Below, piece by piece: positions 20,270-30,305 of a DNA stretch of 64,000 nucleotides (its first letter is position 1; every line of letters begins with the position of its first letter). The DNA is from Cepaea nemoralis (lineage: Eukaryota > Mollusca > Gastropoda > Stylommatophora > Helicidae), in assembly GCA_014155875.1 (NCBI GenBank), contig JACEFZ010013526.1, positions 135,001 to 199,000 of the forward strand, written 5' to 3'. The notes under the pieces are model-generated. The model saw only the letters and a program-made list of their open reading frames with translations, was not told the origin of the DNA and ran no database searches. The position numbers were made by a program, and so were the translations under genes.

Positions 20270-20641
20270 TTTGTTGTCTCTTTGGTTATTTGTTTTAGTC
20301 TACAATTTCTGGCTTTGTGACCAAAACTATGACAAAGATAAAATTTTACTGGTTTTATGTTGATTCTTTGTGCGACTGGTACTGTTATTTTTCCATTTTC
20401 AATCTTCCATTTGTCTATTTCAAACTAGTCGTTTTGTTTCCAGATCTAGCTTTTGTTTTTCCAGAACTAGTTCTTTATCTCTTTGTCTATTTTGTGATTC
20501 TGTAAGTTCTTTAGTTGTTGCTTTGTCTTCTTTTATCTGGCTTTGAAATTCTAAGAGCTTGTTTTCTGCCCATGTTAATAGTTTAACTCCTGTGAAACAG
20601 AATTTCTCACCTAGTGCTATGAAGTCTTGTAGTGAAGACAT
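20270..20641 (-). pseudogene. gypsy gag-like N-terminal part
   Basis: From 20641 the frame starts MSSLQDFIALGEKF and enters a charged coiled coil (ELVLEKQKLDLETKRL). Further on, about 20340-20283 reads FYLCHSFGHKARNC in another frame, a CX2CX4HX4C zinc knuckle whose first Cys is Phe. The middle of gag is missing, so this is a partial copy. Confidence 0.6.
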
Positions 20642-21143
20642 GTTTACTCATGAAGTTTTATTCAACCTCAATGGAATGCATATGTCAGCAACACAAGGTG
20701 TCACTAGTATACACAATATGTTTTTTCTGTGTATTTACTCACGTGATGTTCAGGACAAGAGGTATTCCTTGTCTCAAGATATTTGAGTTTATTACTCCTA
20801 CAGGTGTGTACTGATGTCACAATGTCCACAATATTACACAAGGCAGGATAGATGATAGCTCCTATCCATAGTATAATATAAGTGTGACGCATACCACCTG
20901 TTAGTTTACATATAAACGGGGCATGGAAGACATATGATTACAACAAGTAGCTATTGTTCCACAACACCGACAGGTATTCATGAGCTGTCAGATTGCTCAA
21001 TAATTCTTCATCATTAATCTGGCTGTTGGTAGCCCCGACCCTACAATGTAGACAACGACAAAAATATATGGAGAAAGTATCCGAATATCAACTCTAAACG
21101 ACTGCACAAAATGAAACAAACACATTTAGACAATTTAACTCGC

Positions 21144-21465
21144 CTGGTTCACTGCTGTGCTGCTGTGTTGAGGTCCTCCAATGGGTCCTCCAGGCTGTTC
21201 AGGTAGTTCAGTGTTTATTGTAGACCAAGGTTTGAAATTAGGACAACTTCGGGTCCTCAAACTTGAATGGAGAAAAGCTTGGTATACTGCTGATTCGCTG
21301 TTGTGGTGTTGTGTTGAGGCTCTCCAATGATCCGGTATCGTTCTCTATGTTGTACAGGTAGTTGGGTGTTGATCGTAGACCAAAACTTGAAATTCTGACA
21401 ACCTTCTTGGACAAATTCGGATCCGCACCTTGAGTGGAAAACAGCTTGGTATACTACTGATGTGA
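21144..21465. repeat. Diverged direct duplication of about 150 bp
   Basis: Two adjacent related blocks, about 21144-21290 and 21291-21465, share GTGTTGAGG, CAGGTAGTT, GTAGACCAA, TGAAATT and AAGCTTGGTATACT/CAGCTTGGTATACTACT. They may be part of a leader or LTR. No coding potential. Confidence 0.65.
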
Positions 21466-21929
21466 CAATAATACTGTTTGTAACCTTCAACTTGTGAACA
21501 TCGTTGCCGTTTTGAGGTATATTATTCATATTTCGGGTGCTCCACAAAATCGTCTGGTTTATATGCCAATAATGTTGAATTAACAGTCAAAGTTAGGATG
21601 TCGTCGCCGTTTTGATATATTCTGTTTGTGTGGCGACCTATGACTGTTGATGGGATTATGTCTCTGCAATTTGGCTACTTGATTATTTGCCGTCTTCGTA
21701 TTTGAGGATACTATTTTCTGGCTACTATTTCTTGCAGCTATTGAAAGTCTTTAGGCAGTTCACAATTTCTGTGCACCGATTAGTCCACACTGTATTAATA
21801 TGATCGATGACTGCCTATTACATCGTACAACTTGACGTTCACACCCAAAACGTGGTCATGGCCAGGGTAAACCTTGTCGATAGTTGCACTTTAATTAATA
21901 TTGCTGAATTCAGTGCCGTGGCACAAATT

Positions 21930-22110
21930 AATTTGAAGATTGCAAATGATAGTTGATGACTTGATTTGAACATTGCAAATGGCGCCCAAGGTGACCTTGT
22001 TTATCATCTAACTGGTTGTTGATGAATTGATTTGAAAATTGCAAATGGTGCCCAAGGTGACCTTGTTTATAATGTACCTGATTGTTGATGAATTGCTTTG
22101 AAAATTCGTG
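21930..22110. repeat. 66-bp tandem repeat, about 2.5 units
   Basis: Units begin at 21963, 22029 and 22095 (GATTTGAA/GCTTTGAA), with shared CCCAAGGTGACCTTGTTTAT. A partial unit precedes at 21931. ORFs here are repeat artefacts. Confidence 0.8.
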
Positions 22111-22894
22111 TGCTCCTGCTTTTGATACTAGAGCCACCCACTTCTGCCATGGAGCTGATTACTGGCTCGTTTGTTCAGCCTCAATGACAGACTTGCGCAG
22201 GAACATTCACAGCACATAAACACTGAACAACCTGATGTCCTTGACATTCTTCTATCTTTATTGTTGACGATTATCACAGCAAATAACTTCAAACATTCCC
22301 GAATGGTGAGGGATAACATGTGATAAGTATATACAGTGCATAATCACTATTCACAATGTAGACGTGAGACACTTGTCTCCTTTGCACAGTTCTAACACAA
22401 TCGCTGACTAAGCTAAGGTCACACTTACTGTCAACTGCCCTTGGCGTCTGGCGTGGGGCATCGCTGAAACGCCGTCAACTCGGTGCACTATAAACAGGCT
22501 TTGAATGGCTATTCAATCAGCCGCATAAGTATCTGGAACACTTTCGCTTCTGGCTGAAGCATCATTACAATACTGAAGTAATGTCGAAAAATCTTGCTTG
22601 GCTTCAACTCCGTTCCACGTCGTTTCTCAACCGCGACCCTGGCCGGACTCACTCTGTCCCGCTATCTCACTTTCCCATGGACTGCCCAACTATTGTCACG
22701 TGATACGCAACTTCTTTGAGTAGTTTCCCTTTGTCATTCAGCATCATCATGTGTTCCACACTCACTTTCCTTGACTTATTCGTGCCTGTTAGTTCATAGT
22801 GATCGCGTGGACTGCTCTCACTATGACAATTCCTCTTCTACAGTAAACCTACTCTTAGTAAACAAGTTTACCGCTGTCTGCCTCATATCGGTAC

Positions 22895-23995
22895 ATGGCA
22901 CAGGGTCTGATCAGAGTCTTTACACAAGGCGACTCCATTTTAGAATGGATAACTAATTTCGAGGTATTAGCGAAGTTCTACAAGATTCATATCGAAGACT
23001 GGCCGATACTATACCACCGTCATCTTGCATTGGAGCTTTTGAAAGTCGTGGAGTTGATCCCTGAGAACTTACGGACCAATTATACGTATATAAGGGATAG
23101 GGTCTTGTCTCACTTTTCGTTAGATGAAGCTGGATTACGAACGAAATTTAAGACTCTAGCACCAAAAGCAAACCAGACGTTTCTTTACTAGGTCTCAGAA
23201 AAACCTTCCCTCTTTGATAAACGGCTGAAATCAGCGGATGTGAGTTCCGGTTTTGAGAAATTACGTGACCTCATGCTGAGAGATAAGTTACTTTCCTCGG
23301 TACCAGATTCTATGTCTGCATTTCTGGTGGAGAACAAGTGTAAATCAGTCCCAGAGATGGAGTCGAAGGGGGAGGCATTCTACAACGCCCATACTGATGT
23401 ATTTGCTGAAAGAGCTCAACCGGAGTTGGTTATAGGAGCAAATGCAAGAGTACCCAATCAACGATATCAAGATAGATCGAACAGATTCTCACAATATGGT
23501 CAACAGCACAGAGGCAGAGGGCCATATCACATGAGATACAACACACATAGAGATCCAGATAGACAGAGAAAGGGTTACTTCATGCAGTGCCCACATTGTA
23601 AATTACAACATGGTTCTCTTGAGATGTACGACCAGAACCCATCTTACGATTCTTATCTTAAAAACCTAACTTCTAAGAAGGTCAGTAAGTATGCTTCTTA
23701 TAGAAATAGTGTTAAATGCTTCATTTGCAGGGCGTATGGACACGTCTCAAATCAATGTAAAATTAGAAACACATGGAAAGAGGCTAATGCAGCATACATA
23801 TTCACTAGTAGTGACACAGGCGATTTAGAAGACACTAATGCAGCTATATTAGAGATATTTCCCAATGACAGACCATGTAAGGTGTGTAAAGTATCCCATC
23901 AAGACGGTAGCCTAGCGTGCGGCTACAATATACCAATACACGAGGCTAACGCAGTTGACACCCAGAATGATGCTCTTAAGATCCATCAAAAATAA
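22895..23995 (+). pseudogene. gypsy gag with CX2CX4HX4C zinc knuckle
   Basis: The frame starts at about 22895 and contains DSILEWITNFEVLAKFYKI, a capsid-like helical region, then an in-frame TAG at 23189-23191, and continues in the same frame to 23995. The nucleocapsid part has CFICRAYGHVSNQC (zinc knuckle). Two CX2C pairs precede and follow it (CPHCKLQHG and CKVCKVSH). The RNA-binding basic region is YHMRYNTHRDPDRQRKG. Confidence 0.75.
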
Positions 23996-24010
23996 TTCAA
24001 TGGATCGCCA

Positions 24011-24262
24011 ACCACTTGTGTCAGTGACACGGGCGCATCCGTTTCTGGGGTTTACCACAAATTGGTAAATAAGAGAGACTACACAGGCAAAATTGTTACC
24101 TGCAGAACGTTCGGAGGTACCCTAGAAAGATATAAGACTGCATGGGTCATGATAAGATGTCCCTACTATAAGGGAAGAATATGTTCAGCAGTTTTACCGA
24201 ATCCATGTGCTGGGTTGATAATTGGGAACATTCCAAACTTGACAGAATATCCCCATGAATAA
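24011..24262 (+). pseudogene. gypsy aspartic protease
   Basis: In the same frame as gag after one TAA: CVSDTGASVSGVYHKL (active-site D-T-G at 24026-24034), CRTFGGTLERYKTAWVM, then PNPCAGLIIGNIP, the C-terminal hydrophobic-Gly motif. It lines up along its length with the minus-strand protease (20090-19860). Ends TAA at 24260-24262. Confidence 0.78.
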
Positions 24263-25400
24263 ACGATCGAACACAGACCTGCCAATGCACTCATGAGAAC
24301 CCAAGTTCAAGTGACATAAGAAGAAGAAAATAAGCAGCCAACACAGGTTACCTCAACCAACAGCAGACAGTGCCTATTGACCTCTACAAAAGACTGTATA
24401 ACACAAGAGAGGGACAACATGATAGGACAAAAATGTTTACACCATACTTACCATGAAGTAAACAAATCCACTCAAGTGAATTTTGATACTTCTTAACTAA
24501 ACAAGTTCATTCCTGAATCTACAGCAGGTGTGATTGAACAACAAAATAAAACAAGCAGACAATCTCATCTTTCTGCAAATAACACCAGTCAAGCGAACCA
24601 ACAGAAACCATATAACAATAGAATAAAAGTTATATCTCCAGCCAAAAGTACATCCACTTTTAACAAACATCATATACAGTCCACAGAACATCATAACCAT
24701 ATTTATTTTTCATATGATGATGCTCATTCAACCACTCCTCACCTATGATGATTGCGCTGTTACTAACATTTACTTACAAGACATGAAATATATTATAAAC
24801 ATATACTCACGAACCAAGAAATAAGTTACAAACATTTACTCGCAAGTCAAGAAATATGTCACAAACATCTGCGCACAAACCAATAAATATTCTACAAACT
24901 GGTTAAGTAAATGGAAAGATCATTACAGACAACAAGCTACACTTGTCTTTGCTTACCTTATTTACGTAACTTATCTCTGCTTCAGATATACCATACCTAC
25001 CTAACTATAGCATATGTGGTACAAATTATACACATGCGTGTCAGTTATAGCATTGTTCAAGTCAACAAAATTAAAATGTAAAGATAAAATATTACATAAT
25101 TTCAGAATGAAAGAAAGAAACAAACAAACAAACAAACAAAGACAGACATACAGACAGAAAGAAAGAAAGAAAGAAAGAAAGAAAAAAAGATAGAAAGAAA
25201 GATAGAAAGAAAGAGTATTGGTAATAAAATTCACAGTTTATTCCAGTTTTCATTATCCTGTTCCCTTAATAAGAAGCGACTCGGAAAATAAACCTCATTT
25301 CGGTTTTCTAAATTCTAAAATTTTAAATCTACCAACACCAAGAAGAAAGTCAATAATGCGTTGGGACAGTTAAATAACTATCATATTATATTTCGCTAAC
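24263..25400. other. Degraded gypsy interior, integrase missing
   Basis: Between protease and RT no integrase motif (HHCC, D-D35-E) is seen. The first ~250 bp resembles a low-complexity polar linker in broken frames. Repeated ACAAACAT-type AT-rich sequence follows, then an AAAC/GAAA microsatellite at 25112-25215. This is most simply an internal deletion replaced by simple sequence. Confidence 0.45.
25112..25215. repeat. (CAAA)n / (GAAA)n microsatellite
   Basis: Short CAAACAAA runs followed by GAAAGAAA and GATAGAAA runs, over about 100 bp of purine-rich plus strand. Confidence 0.92.
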
Positions 25401-26213
25401 ATGATAACAACTTATATGGACGATATCTGCATACACACTACAGGTATCGACACACTCATTAAGATCCTAAAACAAGTATTCCAGAGGTTACAACAATATG
25501 GACTTAAAGCTAAACCTAGCAAAGATGAAATAGGGTTTACCGAAGTTCACTTTCTTGGACATAGAATTTCTGATGGATTTCGTAAAACAGACCCACATAT
25601 AGTCACCAAAATTCTAAACAATAAACCTTCCACCACGAAAAATTAAGTTAGTGTTTTAGGACTCATGGATTATTACCAAACGTTTATTCCTAATTTCGCT
25701 GATATGACAGCAACTTTTTCAGAACTATTGAAAAAAGGTCAACCTGCTAAGATTAGATGGACAGATGAACACAATAAACTTCAACAACAGATTAAGAATC
25801 TTTTCAGTAGTTGTTCAATTCTAAAACTATCTGATATTTCACAAGACTTCATCGTTCAGACGGATGCGAGTTTCCACGCGATTTCAGCTATTCTCTTGCA
25901 AATTCATGATGGTAAGTTACATCCTGTTCTGTACTTTAGTAGGAAACTATCAGACACTCAAAAGAAATATGCTGTCACTGAACTTGAAGCTTTGGCTGTG
26001 ATAGAAAGCGTCAATAAGTTTTCTAAATATCTGCTTGGTAGGAAATTTCTTGTTCTGTCTGATATTAAGCCTTTACAAGTCTTTAAATATGGCCATCCTA
26101 AAAACTCCAGAATATACAGATGGTCTCTTCTTTTTCAAGACTATGATTTCGATATCTGTCAATTACCGGGTAAAGATAATAACCTTGCTGATCTTCTCAG
26201 AAGACTGTAGAAA
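25401..26213 (+). pseudogene. gypsy RT C-terminal half and RNase H
   Basis: The frame starts near the catalytic site TTYMDDICIHT (25410-25440), then YGLKAKPSKDEIGFTEVHFL and GHRISDGF, one TAA at 25644-25646, then YYQTFIPNFADMT in the same frame. RNase H follows with VQTDASFHAISAILLQ, LYFSRKLSDTQKKYAVTELE, and FLVLSDIKPL, where the expected TDH is SDI. The frame ends DNNLADLLRRL. With the minus copy it samples almost the whole polyprotein. Confidence 0.82.
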
Positions 26214-27100
26214 TTGATTCAGATATCACATTTCATGTTATTGTCTGCGTGCATACATGTAATACAGCAGGCCGAATAATAATTTCACTTCTAAACGCCC
26301 ATATAGAACGTATTCAATTACACAACAATCAATTAAACACATGTTACTTAATTAAGTTAATTATTGTCAGAGATGTACAGATTCTTTCCGATTTGCTTAC
26401 TAGCCAGATTTTATAGAAATACATGTTGCTGACATTCTTACTTTGTCAACCCGACACTATTTCGAGTGATGTGGTGTAGTGACATTACAGAGAAGATGAT
26501 GGTGAAGTCATTCGGCCCTTGTCAACCCTACACTATTTCGAGTGATGTGTAGTGACATTGCATAGAGGACGATGGTGATCTCATTCGAACCTTGGCAGCT
26601 CGACATTACTCTGAAGGTCGTGTTCTGGTGATGTCAGATTGTTGTTCCAGTTCATGTTGATCGTGACCTAATTTGAAGCGATAGTGAGCTACACCAGCGG
26701 GCACCCACAAGGATGAACGCTATTTTATTAAGTGTACATGATATTTATAGCCATGATAAGTTACGGTGCATACACAACCCATATTTAGCATCATTGATCA
26801 GTATCATACTTCGATTTCACAAACACATAGATGCAGGTTATACGTCACGATTCACTCATAATCATGTCAAACAAACATTTAAAATATCATGCATATGTTA
26901 TTGTACGTCATGATTCACTCATCACACTGACGATGAGAGGGTCATGTCAAACATACATTTAAGATATCATTCATGCGGTTATTGTACGTCATGGTTCACT
27001 CATCACGACTTTGATAAGAGGGTCATGTCAGTCATATAGTTCACATATAATTTTAACATATCATTCACTGACCATTCATATATCATGGTACGAGTGATAA
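26214..27100. repeat. AT-rich region with two local tandem duplications
   Basis: Two ~75-bp units at about 26448-26590 share CACTATTTCGAGTGATGTG and GTAGTGACATT. Two ~85-bp units at about 26880-27030 share GTACGTCATG, TTCACTCATCAC, GAGAGGGTCATGTCA or similar. This follows gypsy RNase H and may be 3' non-coding or LTR sequence of that element. No gene. Confidence 0.6.
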
Positions 27101-27424
27101 TCTATATATATATATAAAAAAGAATGTATGTAAGTATGTCTGTATGTATGTCTGTATGTTATTTATGCGTTCGCGAACGGTCCATCTGATTGAGATGAAA
27201 TTTTCTACACGTCTTCCTCTCATTCCCGTGCTGCCAACTGTCATAGTTTTTTTAGTGTACAAACAGTTATTTACTTAATATTATTTAATATTTCAATTTA
27301 CATTATAATGTATATATAGCGAGGGGACATAACTTCTAATAGCATTGCTATATATGTAAATTGGTGCATATTTCTCAAGTAGGTGGACCCTTTCGTACAG
27401 TTATCTACAGGCATATCCGTTATA

Positions 27425-28262
27425 CTCCTCCACCTAAATCCTCCTCCTCCTCTCTCCTCCTCCTCCCTCCTCCTCCCTCTCCATGCTCCTCCTCCACCCT
27501 TCTCCCTCCTACTCAACCTCCCTCCTCCTCCACCCTCCTCATCCCTCTCCCTGCTCCTCCTCCTCCTAATCTTCCCCCTCCACCTCCTCCCTCCTCTTCC
27601 TCCCACCTCCTCCCTCTTCCTCCTCCTTCCTCCTCCCTCCTCCTCCCTCTACCTACTCCTTCCTCCTCCTCAATCCTCCTCCTCCCTCCTCCTCACTCCT
27701 CCTCTTCCCTGCTCCACCTCCCTCCTCCTACCTCCTCTCCCTCCCTCCTCCTCCCTCCTCCTCCTCTCTCCTCCTCCCTCCTCCTCCCTTCACCTCCATC
27801 CTCCCTCCTCCTCCCTTATCCTCCTCCCTCTTCCTCATCCTCCCTCCTCCTCCCTCTCCCTCCTCCTCCCTCCTCCTCCCTCTCCTCCTCTCCTCCTTCT
27901 CCCTCTCCCTCCTCCTTCCTCCCCCTCCTCTCTCCTCCATCCTCCTCCTCCCTCCTCCTCATCCCTCCTCCTCCTCCCTCCTCCTCCTCCCTCCCCCTCC
28001 TCTCTCCTCCTGCTCCTTCCTCCTCCTCCCTCCTTTTCCTCCCTCCTCCTTATCTCTCCTCCTCCTCCCTCCTCATCCCTCCTCCTCCTTCCTCCTCCCC
28101 CCTGCTCCTCCTCCCCCGCCTCCCTCCCCCCTCCGCCTCCTCTCTCCTCCTCATCTCTCTCCTCCCTCCTCCTCCTCCCTTCTGCTCCTCCCTTCTCCTC
28201 CCTCCTCCACCTCTTTCTTCCTCCTCCTTCCTCCACCTCCTTTATCTTCTTCTGCTGCTGCT
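27425..28262. repeat. CCT-rich polypyrimidine tract, about 840 bp
   Basis: The plus strand is almost entirely C and T, built from CTCCTCCTCCCT-like units with only scattered A or G. Long open frames exist on both strands only because the repeat lacks stop codons. Such homopurine-homopyrimidine tracts can form intramolecular triplex DNA. Confidence 0.95.
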
Positions 28263-28389
28263 GCTGTCGCTCCATTTACCCAAGTTAATTGTTTGGGGGA
28301 AGATGTAAAGATCTTTCAAGTGCTCTTTCTAATGCTTTTTGTAAGTTGGTCTTCGTTTATCTAAGGTTGTTCTAACTGCAACCAATAAA

Positions 28390-28900
<511 letters not shown>

Positions 28901-28974
28901 CCCCGCCAGGGGCTGGGCGAAGCCAGGCCGGGTCAGCTAGTACTATATAAATATATTAGATATTTGTTGTTGTT

Positions 28975-29268
28975 ATGATTGAGTTAATTTTAAGTGCTGA
29001 ACACAGTCAATTGATACATAGATATCATAGATATCATAACAGATATCTCGTGGGGCCGACACACCGGAAGCTCCCGGCGTCTTCAATTGGTAGGCACATT
29101 GTCGAGAGCGGCCATGTGGTTGACAGAGACACTGCCTTTCGCGTGTTGTTTAACACACAAAATACTCGCTTGTTAAAATTTGCAGAAGCAATTATGATCA
29201 ATCAACGCAAGCCAGAATTGTGCAAACAGAAAGACATGTTAGTCAGCTTAAAATTACCGTGGTAGATA
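28975..29268 (+). mobile_element. Penelope-like element fragment, GIY-YIG endonuclease end
   Basis: The 96-codon frame reads SSIGRHIVESGHVVDRDT, then RLLKFAEAIMINQRKPELC and KLPW at the end. The Glu-rich AEAIxIxxxKPxLC stretch and S/AIGxHxxxxGHxxD pattern are those of the C-terminal GIY-YIG domain of Penelope-like elements. The RT is absent. About 85 bp downstream is a hammerhead-like core (see findings). Confidence 0.5.
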
Positions 29269-30149
29269 AGTGACATTACTGTGCGAATATGTGTATATTT
29301 CAACTTGAAGGATTTATCTAGTTAATTCACGTAAGTTGTGTGATTTCTGCAGTATGTACCTGACGAGTTGCAGCGAAAATGCCAAGCAATAAATCGTGCA
29401 ATCTATTGTTTGTGTCTTCGTTATTCAAATTGATACATAAACGATTTCATTTCAGACCAACAAACACGAAGAACAGTACAGACTATACATGAATATATAT
29501 ACAAAGGCTGAATAGCATAACTGAGTGAAAGTATTCGAATTTGGCATATAATATGATTTTCCATTTATTTCAGGTTAACATAATGAGGTTATAATTATTG
29601 AATTGCTATTTCATTATTTCATTTATTATTATTTCAGGTTATGATATTAATGATGGAGTATTTCTGGTACTCTAATTATGGTTAATACTATGAATATTTA
29701 ACCTCGTACGTGTTATTGGAGCGGCAAACTAAAGAGATAACCAATAACAGGGCTAAGGCCAACATAATCAACCACCGTCAAGGCGTAAACTAGGCTACAA
29801 TTATTGTTGTTGCGTAAAATATTGAGAGGGTCAAATTTATTGTACATTGCATTGTCTATTGTATAAAAGATTATACTATAACAGTTAAGTATATGGAGTT
29901 ATATAGAACTGCATAGGTAAATATAAGCAAGAGAAGAACCAATAGCCTCACACGGCAAATTGAAGGAAATAGAAAGGACATAAGGATTCTTACAATTCTT
30001 CAGCTACGAAGGCAGAAAACCTCACCTATAGAATATAATAAAGGACTACGGGTCATACGGTAACCGATAATGATAACATAGCAGGTGAAAGAATAGTCAT
30101 ATAAGTACATGTCAATAAAAATCACAACTAATACAGAGAGAATGGTACC
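29269..30149. other. AT-rich sequence, no gene seen
   Basis: Contains a repeated TTATTTCAGGTTA motif (about 29567 and 29630) and no supported ORF, RNA gene or recognisable element apart from the hammerhead-like core at 29351-29375. Confidence 0.45.
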
Positions 30150-30305
30150 AGTTAATCACACACGTCCCCTCGATGGGGTTTAATAGCTTTGGTTGGGGAT
30201 GCTTGTCTTTATTGACAAATGAGGGACTAATACTATGGCTCATAGATTAGTTAGCACAGCCCTCCCATAGGCTGGTACTACACAACGTGTGTTGTTGTTT
30301 GTCCA

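Larger units (their letters stand above)
17699..20641 (-). mobile_element. Ty3/gypsy-type element, pol order PR-IN-RT
   Basis: Read from 20641 down: gag-like coiled coil, a zinc-knuckle-like motif, protease, integrase zinc finger, integrase core, integrase C-terminal module (doubled), then the first part of RT. The usual Ty3/gypsy order has integrase last; here integrase lies between protease and RT, as described for Gmr1-like elements. PR-to-IN and IN-to-RT continuities each fall within single open frames, so the order is not just a rearrangement. The element is truncated inside RT at about 17699. LTRs were not delineated. Confidence 0.82.
20642..22894. other. Spacer between two back-to-back gypsy copies
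   Basis: No host gene was found. The region should hold the 5' LTR/leader of each element, but I could not define LTR ends or a primer-binding site. It contains two diverged local duplications described separately, and AT-rich unique-looking sequence. Confidence 0.4.
22895..26213 (+). mobile_element. Ty3/gypsy-type element, plus copy (gag-PR ... RT-RH)
   Basis: In order: gag with zinc knuckle, protease, a spacer with no integrase, then RT (YMDD half) and RNase H as the final coding domain. No integrase follows RNase H, which fits the PR-IN-RT-RH order of the minus-strand relative, with integrase and the first RT half deleted here (24263-25400). Coding is nearly continuous apart from single in-frame stops in gag, between gag and PR, and in RT. 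LTRs were not delineated. Confidence 0.8.

Noticed and set aside
27361..28308. Long proline/serine/leucine-rich ORFs on both strands
   Set aside because: They lie in a CT-only repeat without stop codons; all six frames are affected and no domain or start context supports coding.
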